A stretch of DNA of 64,000 nt from an uncultured Christensenella sp. (GTDB taxonomy: Bacteria; Bacillota; Clostridia; Christensenellales; Borkfalkiaceae). The stretch lies in NCBI GenBank assembly GCA_910578195.1, contig CAJTOY010000004.1:1-64000 (forward strand), given 5' to 3'. The notes beneath the pieces were generated by a model that worked only from the letters and a program-made list of their open reading frames with translations, searched no databases and was not told where the DNA came from. Position numbers and translations under genes: made by a program. Positions within the stretch are counted from its first letter, which is position 1; every line of letters starts with the position of its first letter. Positions 24,178 to 31,921 of this stretch are shown here, piece by piece.

Positions 24178-24474
24178 ATGGCAGTTAAAATGAGATTAAC
24201 CAGAATGGGCGACAAGAAATCACCTTTCTACCGCGTGGTAGTTATCGATTCGCGCAAGGCGCAGTCGGGCGAGTACATCGATAAAATCGGTTATGTAGAC
24301 CCCCTCAAAACCCCCGCCGAAATCAACATCGACGTTGAAAAGGCAAAGGCATGGCTTGCGAAGGGCGTTCAACCCACCGAGACCGTAAAAAGCTATCTTG
24401 TAAAGGTCGGCGCGATGGAGCAGTCCAAAAAGCTTTCCGCCCCTAAAACGAACGATAAGAAGAAAAAGGATTAA
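24178..24474 (+). CDS. rpsP: 30S ribosomal protein S16
   Basis: 98 residues. MAVKMRLTRMGDKKSPFYRV and the DSRKAQSGEYIDKIGYVDPL segment are diagnostic. A lysine-rich tail ends the protein. AGGAGAAAAC precedes the ATG. It heads the rpsP-khpA-rimM-trmD block after the inserted RNA. Confidence 0.97.
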   Translation: MAVKMRLTRMGDKKSPFYRVVVIDSRKAQSGEYIDKIGYVDPLKTPAEINIDVEKAKAWLAKGVQPTETVKSYLVKVGAMEQSKKLSAPKTNDKKKKD

Positions 24475-24499
24475 TCGGCGTTTATAAAAGAGGAAGTTT

Positions 24500-24736
24500 A
24501 TGTTAGATTTAATTAAATTCGTTGTCGGACAGTTCGCCGAAAAGAAGGACGAGGTCGAGTACAACGTCGAGGAAAAAGAGACCGCAATCGAGGTTACGGT
24601 GCTTCTTGCCGAGTCCGATATGGGCAAGGTAATCGGCAAGCAGGGCAAAATCGCAAAGGCTTTAAGAACGCTCATTAAAGCTTCTACCCCCCGCGACGGC
24701 AAGAAATATATTCTCGAAATCAAAGAAAAAGAATAA
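24500..24736 (+). CDS. khpA: KH-domain RNA-binding protein KhpA (YlqC)
   Basis: 78 residues containing a single type-II KH domain with the GxxG-type loop in ESDMGKVIGKQGKIAKALRTLI. In Firmicutes it dimerises with KhpB/EloR and binds many RNAs. Its stop codon is embedded in hairpin element copy C, which separates it from rimM. Confidence 0.94.
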   Translation: MLDLIKFVVGQFAEKKDEVEYNVEEKETAIEVTVLLAESDMGKVIGKQGKIAKALRTLIKASTPRDGKKYILEIKEKE

Positions 24737-24858
24737 AACTGCGTCTATGCGTCGAAATACATCGTTGTGCTTGCGTTTTGCTTCGGGTTATTTACTTCTA
24801 TGTAAGCGCCCCTTGCAAAGTCGCACACGCCTTGTCTTTCTCGCATATCCACAGTTTT
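24735..24858. repeat. Dispersed covarying hairpin element, copy C
   Basis: 124 nt, starting inside the khpA stop codon and ending 12 nt before the rimM start. Tiers: AAAACTG/CAGTTTT, ATGCG/CGCAT, GAAATAC/GTCTTTC (one T x C), TTTGC/GCAAA, GGG/CCC, apical TTTAC/GTAAG. Confidence 0.9.
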
Positions 24859-24870
24859 AGTAAACAAATT

Positions 24871-25368
24871 ATGCAAGAATTTTTAACCGTTGCAACGATA
24901 TTGAAACCGCAGGGCATACGCGGCGAAATCAAGGTCAAGGCATTGACCGACAGCGCGGACGACTTGAAGGCTTTTAAAAAGCTGCTGATAGACGGAGTGG
25001 AGTATTCCGTCCTTTCGGTGCGCGCGCAAGGCGAATTCGCCTTTCTCGGCTTGAAGGGCATTGCCGACAGAAACGCCGCCGAGCTTTTACGCGGCAAGAG
25101 TATCGAGGTCGCGCGCGGCGAAGCCCCCGAATTGCCCGAGGGGCGGTATTATATCGTCGATTTGATAGGCTGCGAGGTGTTGACCGAGCGGGGCGATTTA
25201 ATCGGCGAGGTGACCGACGTAACGCCCGCAAAGACCGACGTGTACACAATCTCGAAAAACGGCAAAGAAACCGTCTTTGCCGCCGCCGACGGCGTTATAA
25301 CCGACGTCGACGTCGGGGCTAAAAAAATAACGGTAAACTCAAAAAGATTTAAGGAAGTTTCCCTTTGA
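24871..25368 (+). CDS. rimM: 16S rRNA processing protein RimM
   Basis: 165 residues. Its N-terminal beta-barrel begins LTVATILKPQGIRGEIKV, and the C-terminal PRC-barrel carries GRYYIVDLIGCEV. It assists 30S head assembly. No SD is visible before ATG 24871: the upstream sequence is the right arm of the hairpin element plus an A+T-rich 12 nt, so initiation may depend on structure or coupling. Confidence 0.93.
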   Translation: MQEFLTVATILKPQGIRGEIKVKALTDSADDLKAFKKLLIDGVEYSVLSVRAQGEFAFLGLKGIADRNAAELLRGKSIEVARGEAPELPEGRYYIVDLIGCEVLTERGDLIGEVTDVTPAKTDVYTISKNGKETVFAAADGVITDVDVGAKKITVNSKRFKEVSL

Positions 25369-26039
25369 AAATTACGATCCTTACGCTGTTCCCCGAAATG
25401 TTCGCGCCCTTGAAGGGCAGTATAATCGGCAGGGCGGTGTCCTCGGGAAAACTCGAAATCGAAATTGTGAACGTGCGCGACTACGCCGAAAACAAGCACT
25501 CGAAGTGCGACGATTATCCTTTCGGCGGAGGCGCAGGAATGGTTATGATGCCTCAGCCGATAGGCTCGGCAATTAAAGCGGTTGACCCCGAACACAGGGC
25601 GCACCGCATTTACCTTTCCCCCAAGGGCGCGACGTTCACGCAGGACAAGGCGTTCACTCTTTTAGGGTATGAACACCTTATTTTGTTATGCGGGCATTAC
25701 GAGGGAATAGACCAAAGAATTATAGACCTCTATATCGACGAGGAAATTTCGATAGGCGACTACGTTTTAACGGGCGGCGAGCTGCCCGCCATGGTCGTCT
25801 GCGACTGCATTGCGCGTTACGTCGACGGCGTAATTTCAAACGCTTCGTTGACCGACGAAACGTTCGGCGAAAACGGGCTGGAATACCCGCAGTATACCCG
25901 CCCCGCGGTGTACGAGGGCGCGGCGGTGCCCGAGGTGCTTTTGTCGGGCAACCACGCCGAAATAGACAAGTGGCGGAAGGAGCAAAGCGCGAAGCTAACG
26001 CGCGAGAAGCGCCCCGATCTGGCGGGAGGCAGTAAATGA
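25365..26039 (+). CDS. trmD: tRNA (guanine-N1)-methyltransferase TrmD
   Basis: 224-residue SPOUT methyltransferase making m1G37. LTLFPEMFAPLKGSIIGRA, FGGGAGMVMMPQPI, and the trefoil-knot CGHYEGIDQR...SIGDYVLTGGELPA are visible. TTG start overlapping the rimM stop by 4 nt. A little shorter than the E. coli protein, as usual in Firmicutes. Confidence 0.96.
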   Translation: MKITILTLFPEMFAPLKGSIIGRAVSSGKLEIEIVNVRDYAENKHSKCDDYPFGGGAGMVMMPQPIGSAIKAVDPEHRAHRIYLSPKGATFTQDKAFTLLGYEHLILLCGHYEGIDQRIIDLYIDEEISIGDYVLTGGELPAMVVCDCIARYVDGVISNASLTDETFGENGLEYPQYTRPAVYEGAAVPEVLLSGNHAEIDKWRKEQSAKLTREKRPDLAGGSK

Positions 26040-26887
26040 AAAAAATACAGTGGTTCCCCGGTCATATGACCAAGGCAATGCGAATGATGGAGGAGGCTGT
26101 GCCCCTCGCGGACGGGATAATTTACGTCCTCGACGCACGCTGCCCCGCCTCGTCGTTCAACAGAAAACTTTTGAAAATGTCGGGCTCGAAGCCCGTTTTA
26201 TACGTGCTCAACAAGGCTGACCTTGCGGACGAGCGCGCCGACGCGTTAATGAAAATTATTGGCGGCAACGCGGTCAAGATAAACGCGGCGAACGCGAATT
26301 CGAAGCGGGATATTACGGCGGCAATCGAAAAACTCATTGCCGAAAAGCGCGAAAGAAACCTTGCCAAGGGCTACAACAAGACGTTCAGATTTATGGTCGT
26401 CGGCGTTCCGAACACGGGCAAGAGTACGGTTATAAATCTGCTTGCGGGGTCGAAGCGGACGGTCACGGGCGACAAGGCGGGCGTAACCCGAGGTAAACAG
26501 TGGATACGCCTTGACGGGTACGAGCTTTTGGATACCCCCGGCACTATGCCCCCGTCGTTCGACAATCAGTCGCTCGCTTTGCACCTCGCATACGTCGGAA
26601 GCATTAACGACGATATCCTCGACTTGGACGATATCGCGCTCGAACTTCTGGGCGAGCTTTACGAAAAGTACCCGGGGCGCCTCGAAGAACGTTACGGCAT
26701 TACGGGCGGAACAAAGCTTGAAATGCTGGACTGCGTCTGCAAACGCAGAGGGCTTGTGTTGCGGGGCGGCGAATACGATTACGAGCGCGCCGAACGCGCC
26801 GTTATAGACGATTTCAGAAAAGGCAGGCTGGGTAGAATTACCCTCGATTCGACAGAGGATATGCGCGGGTGTTTTGAAAATGGATAA
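26036..26887 (+). CDS. rbgA: Ribosome biogenesis GTPase RbgA (YlqF)
   Basis: 283-residue circularly permuted GTPase for late 50S assembly. Motifs run G4 (NKAD, about residue 60), G1 (GVPNTGKST, about 123), G2 (GVTRG), G3 (DTPG), then the C-terminal ANTAR-like domain. N-terminal QWFPGHMTKAMRMM is diagnostic. It overlaps trmD by 4 nt and rnhB by 8 nt. Confidence 0.95.
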   Translation: MKKIQWFPGHMTKAMRMMEEAVPLADGIIYVLDARCPASSFNRKLLKMSGSKPVLYVLNKADLADERADALMKIIGGNAVKINAANANSKRDITAAIEKLIAEKRERNLAKGYNKTFRFMVVGVPNTGKSTVINLLAGSKRTVTGDKAGVTRGKQWIRLDGYELLDTPGTMPPSFDNQSLALHLAYVGSINDDILDLDDIALELLGELYEKYPGRLEERYGITGGTKLEMLDCVCKRRGLVLRGGEYDYERAERAVIDDFRKGRLGRITLDSTEDMRGCFENG

Positions 26888-27476
26888 GCTTTTATACGAA
26901 AGAGAACTGCACGGCGCAGGGTATAAATACGTCTGCGGCGTGGACGAGGTCGGCAGAGGACCTCTGGCGGGTCCCGTGGTGTGCGCGGCGGTTATAATGC
27001 CGACCGACGATATAATAGAGGGCATTGACGACAGCAAAAAACTTTCCGCGAAGAAGCGGGAGGCGTTGTCCGGACTGATACTCAAAAAAGCGGTTGCATA
27101 CGCCATATGCCGCGTCGATCCCGAAATTATAGACGAAATCAACATACTCGAAGCGACTAAGCTTTGTATGAAAAATGCGGTCGAAAGCTTGAAAATAAAG
27201 CCCGATTTCGTGCTCACCGACGGCAATATGACCCTCGATATATCCTTGCCCCAGAAAAGCATTGTAAAGGGCGACAGCCTCAGCTATTCGATAGGCGCGG
27301 CGTCAATTGCGGCAAAGGTCTACCGTGACGCGCTTATGGACGAGTACGACGCGGAATACCCTGCGTATGCGTTTGCGAAAAACAAGGGCTACGGCACGGC
27401 GGTACATATAAAAGCGATAAAAGAGGCGGGGATATGCCCCGTCCACCGCAAAAGCTTCACGAAAAAATGGCACTGA
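26880..27476 (+). CDS. rnhB: Ribonuclease HII
   Basis: 198 residues removing ribonucleotides from DNA. Catalytic acidic residues lie in VCGVDEVGRGPLAGPVV (D, E), VLTDGNMTLD and the downstream KVYRDALMDEYDAEYP. ATG 26880 is used; a TTG at 26874 is possible. It overlaps both rbgA and yraN. Confidence 0.95.
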   Translation: MDKLLYERELHGAGYKYVCGVDEVGRGPLAGPVVCAAVIMPTDDIIEGIDDSKKLSAKKREALSGLILKKAVAYAICRVDPEIIDEINILEATKLCMKNAVESLKIKPDFVLTDGNMTLDISLPQKSIVKGDSLSYSIGAASIAAKVYRDALMDEYDAEYPAYAFAKNKGYGTAVHIKAIKEAGICPVHRKSFTKKWH

Positions 27477-27811
27477 ACAGAAAAAAGTTAGGCAACGGCG
27501 GCGAGGGGCTTGCGGTAAAATATCTCAAAAAACGCGGCTGGAAAATTCTCAAAAGGAATTTCGTAAACCCGTTCGGCGAGGTCGATATAATCGCCTCGAA
27601 GGGGGAAGTTACGGCGTTTATAGAGGTCAAGACCAGAACCTCGGACGCGTTCGGCGCGCCCGCCGAGGCGGTGGACGAACGGCGCAGACGAAGATATATC
27701 GCGGCGGCAAAGTATTTTTTCGTCGGGCGCGAGCCGGACTGCGTAGTGCGCTTCGATATAATCGAAGTGTATAAGGGCGAAATAAATCATATCGAAAATG
27801 CGTTCTCGTAA
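27467..27811 (+). CDS. yraN: UPF0102 (YraN) predicted endonuclease
   Basis: 114 residues with the restriction-endonuclease-like core: GEGLAVKYLKKRGWKILKRN, then GEVDIIASKGEVTAFIEVKTR with the D...ExK catalytic-like residues. It sits after rnhB as in most Firmicutes and shares its last codons. Family function is unproven. Confidence 0.93.
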   Translation: MALNRKKLGNGGEGLAVKYLKKRGWKILKRNFVNPFGEVDIIASKGEVTAFIEVKTRTSDAFGAPAEAVDERRRRRYIAAAKYFFVGREPDCVVRFDIIEVYKGEINHIENAFS

Positions 27812-27818
27812 TTCGGTA

Positions 27819-27847
27819 TTGACAAATTCTGCCGCATAATTTATAAT
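27819..27847 (+). promoter_or_regulatory. Promoter of the PRTase gene
   Basis: TTGACA (27819-27824), 17 nt, TATAAT (27842-27847): a near-perfect consensus, with a 25-nt leader to ATG 27873. Confidence 0.88.
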
Positions 27848-27872
27848 GAAAGGAAAACGGGGGAAACAACTA

Positions 27873-28499
27873 ATGGAAAAACGAGCGTACGAAATTTACT
27901 CGCACCTCAACCGCGAAATTTGCGTCAAGGTAATACCGGGGCATTTCGCGACAAAGCACTCGCACATCAGTCACTGTATAGACATGACGCAGGTCAAGTC
28001 GCTTTTAAACATGGCGAGGTCGGCGGCAAGAATTCTTGCGGACAGCTTTTTGAATACGCCGGTCGACACGATAATCACGCTTGAAAGAATGAAGATGGTC
28101 GGCGCATTTATGGCGGAGTGCCTTTCGGCGTCGGGCGTCAACGCGCGGCAGAATATCGCGGTGCTCACGCCCGAGCTCATGGGCGACAAAATGCTTTTAA
28201 GGGATAACTTCCTGCCGTACGTCATGAACAACCACGTCTTGCTTTTAACCGCTTCGGCTACGACGGGTCAGACGGTTAACAGCGGTATCGAGGGCATCAA
28301 ATATTACGGCGGCTCGCCCGCGGGCGCGGCGACCGTGTTCGGCGGCGAGTTCGAGTGCGAAGTTCCCGTGGTGAAGCTTTTCGGCGTTGCCGATATCCCC
28401 GGCTATACTTCGTACGCCCCGCAGGAGTGTCCCATGTGCAGGAACGGGCAGAAGGTGGACGCGGTAGTTAATTCTTACGGATACAGCAAAATAGTATAA
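27873..28499 (+). CDS. Orotate phosphoribosyltransferase-like protein
   Basis: 208-residue type I PRTase-like protein. HFATKHSHISHCID near the N-terminus and the loop MNNHVLLLTASATTGQTV stand where PRPP-binding is expected, but the usual acidic pair before TTG(T)T is replaced by a hydrophobic/serine stretch. This suggests a related but possibly altered specificity. The C-terminus carries CPMC, as in a rubredoxin-like knuckle. ATG 27873 has GGGGGA upstream. It is monocistronic from a consensus promoter. Confidence 0.75.
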   Translation: MEKRAYEIYSHLNREICVKVIPGHFATKHSHISHCIDMTQVKSLLNMARSAARILADSFLNTPVDTIITLERMKMVGAFMAECLSASGVNARQNIAVLTPELMGDKMLLRDNFLPYVMNNHVLLLTASATTGQTVNSGIEGIKYYGGSPAGAATVFGGEFECEVPVVKLFGVADIPGYTSYAPQECPMCRNGQKVDAVVNSYGYSKIV

Positions 28500-28502
28500 G
28501 AG

Positions 28503-28690
28503 TTCACGAATTTTTGTTTCTATTCAGCGAAACAAAAATCCCGTGATTTAAGGGCTGCTCGCCCTCTGCCCGCAATACTAAGGGCACACAAGTATATAAT
28601 TGCGGGCATTCACCTCGGTGAGCCGCAGGTATGCGCAAATTGTGTGCGCAAGCAAAAAGTGTGATTTTTGCTTGCGCCGTTAATTTTTTG
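28503..28690. other. Multi-hairpin region between PRTase gene and rplS
   Basis: No convincing gene. Successive hairpins: ATTTTTGTTTC/GAAACAAAAAT directly after the PRTase stop; AGGGC-TGCTC-GCCCT; TGCCCGCAA/TTGCGGGCA with inner TACT/AGTA; TCAC-CTCG-GTGA; GCGCAAGCAAAAA/TTTTTGCTTGCGC (13 bp) followed on the plus strand by CGTTAATTTTTT, a good terminator. A 75-codon minus-strand ORF here is probably fortuitous. Possibly a small structured RNA or a compound terminator. Confidence 0.5.
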
Positions 28691-28746
28691 AAACTTGATA
28701 CGCAAATTTTCTTTTGTGAAAATTGCGACACACCCCCTAAAAACAG

Positions 28747-28928
28747 TTGCCATTATTAAAAATATTTGTTAATATAGTTTTCGACTTACAGAGTAAGCCA
28801 AATAAAAAAATAATTGTGCCGAGAATTTTCAGGGCGGATTTATTTCGCCCGTAAGAAAATTCCGACAATATAACTCACGGCAAATATATTGCAAAGCAAA
28901 AGATTTGCGTGAACTTTTGGAGGTTGTA
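28747..28928 (+). promoter_or_regulatory. rplS promoter and probable L19 leader
   Basis: TTGCCA (28747-28752), 17 nt, TAATAT (28770-28775). The 140-nt leader contains a nested hairpin GAATTTTC/GAAAATTC (28823-28830, 28855-28862) enclosing GGGCG/CGCCC, flanked by single-stranded-looking A+T-rich sequence. Autogenous L19 leaders are known in Firmicutes; assignment here is from position and structure. Confidence 0.6.
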
Positions 28929-29276
28929 ATGATTAAAGGTTTAGTTGAAGCCATTGAAAAAGAGGGAATGAAAGAGACGGTTCCCCAGTTTAACGTAGGC
29001 GATACAGTAAAGGTCGGCTTCAAGGTCATCGAGGGGACGAAGGAAAGAATTCAGAACTTCGAGGGCGTTGTAATCGCGAAGAAGCACGGAGGCATCAGAG
29101 AAAGCTTCACCGTGCGCAGAATGTCTTTCGGCGTAGGCGTAGAAAGAACTTTCCCTCTTCACTCGCCGAAGATTGCTTCCATTACCGTTGTTAAAAAGGG
29201 TAAGGTTAGAAGGGCTAAGCTTTATTACCTGCGCGGACTTACCGGCAAGGCGGCAAAAATCAAAGAAGTTAAATAA
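28929..29276 (+). CDS. rplS: 50S ribosomal protein L19
   Basis: 115 residues. FNVGDTVKVGFKVIEGTKERIQ and the FTVRRMSFGVGVERTFPLHSP block are diagnostic. The start at 28929 is chosen for TTTTGGAGG 5 nt upstream; an earlier Met would lie in the leader. A strong terminator follows. Confidence 0.97.
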   Translation: MIKGLVEAIEKEGMKETVPQFNVGDTVKVGFKVIEGTKERIQNFEGVVIAKKHGGIRESFTVRRMSFGVGVERTFPLHSPKIASITVVKKGKVRRAKLYYLRGLTGKAAKIKEVK

Positions 29277-29282
29277 TCAAAT

Positions 29283-29315
29283 AAAAAAGCTCTTGTTGCG
29301 CGCAAGAGCTTTTTT
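29283..29315 (+). terminator. rplS terminator
   Basis: AAAAAAGCTCTTG/CAAGAGCTTTTTT, loop TTGCGCG. Confidence 0.9.
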
Positions 29316-29332
29316 AATTTATGAGGAAAATT

Positions 29333-30850
29333 ATGTTGTCAAAGATAACAAGCTTTGCGCTCAGAGGGCTCGAAGGCATACCCGTAGAGGTCGAGACAGA
29401 CATAAACAAGGGGATGGTTTCCTGCGACATTGTCGGGCTTCCCGACACCGCCGTAAAGGAAAGCAAGGAACGGGTGCGTTCGGCGATAAAAAACAGCGCG
29501 CTTATATTTCCCGTTAACAAAATTACGATAAACCTCGCTCCCGCGGACGTCAAAAAAGAGGGGTCGCATTACGATTTGCCCCTCGCCGTCAGCATATTGA
29601 AGGCGAGCGGACAGCTGTCCGCAAATTTCGACGGCACGGTTCTGCTCGGCGAGCTCGCGCTCGACGGTTCGCTCCGTCCCGCGGAGGGCATACTTCCCGT
29701 GCTTATATCGGCAAGAAGCAAGGGCTTCAAGCGCTTCGTAATTCCCGCGGGCAACCGCGGCGAAGCGAGCTTTATAGACGGCGCCGAGGTCTACGCCCTG
29801 AACACTCTCAAAGAAGTAGTCGAATTTTTGCAGGGCGAAAAGACGTTCGAGCTCGTAAAAGCCCGCAGTTATGCCTCCGTGAGGAAGGCGCAGACTTATA
29901 ACTGCGATATGTCGCTCGTTAAGGGACAAGCTGCGGCGAAGCGCGCGATAGAGATAGCCGTTGCGGGCGGGCACAATATTCTGCTTGTCGGTCCGCCGGG
30001 GTCGGGAAAAACCATGCTCGCGAGGTGTATCCCCACGATTATGCCCGACTTAACGTTTGAGGAAGCGTTGGAGGTCACTAAAATTCTGTCCGTGTCGGGT
30101 GAATTGCCCGAAGACGGAATTGTGACTTTGCGCCCTTTCAGAACGCCCCACCACACCGCGACGACGGTTTCGCTGTGCGGCGGCGGAAGCGGAAAAATCC
30201 GCGCGGGCGAAATTTCAAAGGCGCACAACGGCGTGCTGTTTTTAGACGAGCTGCCCGAATATCACCGCAGCACTTTGGAAGCTTTGCGCCAGCCCCTCGA
30301 AGACAGGGTCATTACCGTGACGCGCGCGGGCGCCTCGGTTACCTTCCCCGCGGACTTTATTCTTTGCGCCAGCATGAACCCCTGCCCGTGCGGCAACTAC
30401 GGCTCGGCGAAGCACGTCTGCAAGTGCACCCCCGCGCAAATCCTAAGATACAGAAGTCGTGTTTCGGGGCCGCTGCTCGACAGAATCGATTTACATATCG
30501 AGGCGGACGGCGTTGTTTACGACGAGCTGATATCCGAAGCCGCCGCCGAGACGAGCGCGGAAATCCGGTCCCGCGTCGAGCGGGCGAGGCAAATCCAGCG
30601 CGAGCGGTTTCAAGGCGAGGATATGCGCGTCAACTCGAACATGGGCGAAAGGCAAATTAAAAAATATTGCCGTCTCTCCGCCGAAAGCGAGAACATTTTG
30701 AGGGGCGCGTTCGAAAGCCTCAATCTCTCGGCGCGGGCGCGTTCGAGAATAATCAAAGTCGCGCGGACGATTGCGGATTTGGACGGCTCGGCGGATATTC
30801 AGCCGAAGCATATTCTGGAGGCAACTTCGTACAGAAGCGCGGGCTTATAG
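29333..30850 (+). CDS. comM: ComM/YifB family AAA+ helicase (Mg-chelatase-like)
   Basis: 505 residues. The N-terminal Lon-protease-like domain (GLPDTAVKESKERV, INLAPADVKKEG) precedes an AAA+ core with Walker A GPPGSGKTMLARC, Walker B GVLFLDELPEY and the CNPCPCG-type zinc/loop motif (SMNPCPCGNYG). In transformable bacteria ComM drives branch migration of imported DNA; its position before dprA fits. GAGG precedes ATG 29333, 4 nt before dprA. Confidence 0.93.
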   Translation: MLSKITSFALRGLEGIPVEVETDINKGMVSCDIVGLPDTAVKESKERVRSAIKNSALIFPVNKITINLAPADVKKEGSHYDLPLAVSILKASGQLSANFDGTVLLGELALDGSLRPAEGILPVLISARSKGFKRFVIPAGNRGEASFIDGAEVYALNTLKEVVEFLQGEKTFELVKARSYASVRKAQTYNCDMSLVKGQAAAKRAIEIAVAGGHNILLVGPPGSGKTMLARCIPTIMPDLTFEEALEVTKILSVSGELPEDGIVTLRPFRTPHHTATTVSLCGGGSGKIRAGEISKAHNGVLFLDELPEYHRSTLEALRQPLEDRVITVTRAGASVTFPADFILCASMNPCPCGNYGSAKHVCKCTPAQILRYRSRVSGPLLDRIDLHIEADGVVYDELISEAAAETSAEIRSRVERARQIQRERFQGEDMRVNSNMGERQIKKYCRLSAESENILRGAFESLNLSARARSRIIKVARTIADLDGSADIQPKHILEATSYRSAGL

Positions 30851-30854
30851 TAAA

Positions 30855-31913
30855 ATGTATACGAATGAAGAAATAAATTTAATAATTCTTTCAAGCTTTT
30901 CCGAGCTTTCGTACGCGTTCAAAAAAATTTTGTCAGAACAGGCCGATTTGAAAAATTACGAAAATTTTCTGATTAAAACCCTTTCGGGCGGCGTATATAA
31001 TAAAGTGAACAGCCTTTTTCACGACGAGGGTTATCGGGGCGGAATACTCAAAAGCTTGGAGAAAAAGGGGATAAAGTGCGTCACGATTTATTCGGACGGA
31101 TACCCCGAAACGCTGAAAAACATTTCCGCGCCGCCCGTCGTTTTATACTGCAAAGGCGACGTTTCCCTTCTGAAAACGAACTGCTTTTCGATAGTCGGGT
31201 CGAGGCGTACTTCCCAAAAGTCGCTTGCCGACTGCAAGAAGATGGCGGGCGAAATTTCAAGCCGTTTTACCGTGGTTTCGGGCTTTGCCGACGGCGCGGA
31301 CAGCGCGGCTTTGGAGGGCGCGCTCGCGGCGGGCGGAAAGGTTATTTCGGTATTTGCAAACGGCCTCGATTACATATATCCCGCAATCAACAGACCATTG
31401 GCGGACAAGGTTGAAAAGTGCGGGTTGATTATAACCGAATACCCGCCCGAGGTCGGTCCTAAGCCCTATCATTTCCCCGTTCGCAACCGCATAATAGCGG
31501 GGCTTTCGAAGGGGACGCTGGTCGTTTCGGCTGATAAAACCAGCGGCGCGCTGATAACGGCGGACTATGCCGCGGACTACGGCAGAGACGTGTTTGCGTT
31601 TCCGTATTCGATAGGCGCTTTTTCTGGCGCGGGGTGCAACGCGCTCATTAAAAAAGGCGCATTTCTTGCGGAAAATATACTTGACATTTTCGGAGTATAT
31701 AGTTTAGACTTTAATACGCCCGCGCAAACCGACCCCCTTTCCGAGGATGAAAACGCCGTATATGTCGCGGTGAAATCCCTCGGAGACGCGTTTTTGCCCG
31801 ACGTGGCAGAGACGCTCGGGAAGCCTCTTTACGAGGTTCGGTCGATAATATGCGCGCTCGAAATCAAAAAGAAAGTGGCGGCGCTGGGCGGAAACAGATA
31901 CAGCGCAATATAG
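30855..31913 (+). CDS. dprA: DNA-processing protein DprA (Smf)
   Basis: 352 residues. The Rossmann-like core contains SIVGSRRTSQKSLADC, VSGFADGADSAALEGAL, FPVRNRIIAGLS and the GALITADYA motif; a winged-helix C-terminal domain follows. It loads RecA onto incoming single strands. The start at 30855 lies 4 nt after comM. Transformation capacity is not implied, because dprA is widespread. Confidence 0.94.
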   Translation: MYTNEEINLIILSSFSELSYAFKKILSEQADLKNYENFLIKTLSGGVYNKVNSLFHDEGYRGGILKSLEKKGIKCVTIYSDGYPETLKNISAPPVVLYCKGDVSLLKTNCFSIVGSRRTSQKSLADCKKMAGEISSRFTVVSGFADGADSAALEGALAAGGKVISVFANGLDYIYPAINRPLADKVEKCGLIITEYPPEVGPKPYHFPVRNRIIAGLSKGTLVVSADKTSGALITADYAADYGRDVFAFPYSIGAFSGAGCNALIKKGAFLAENILDIFGVYSLDFNTPAQTDPLSEDENAVYVAVKSLGDAFLPDVAETLGKPLYEVRSIICALEIKKKVAALGGNRYSAI

Positions 31914-31921
31914 GTGGATTT

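Noticed and set aside
28504..28731. 75-codon minus-strand ORF
   Set aside because: It runs through a chain of strong hairpins and a terminator, lacks an SD and has no recognisable domain; more likely fortuitous.
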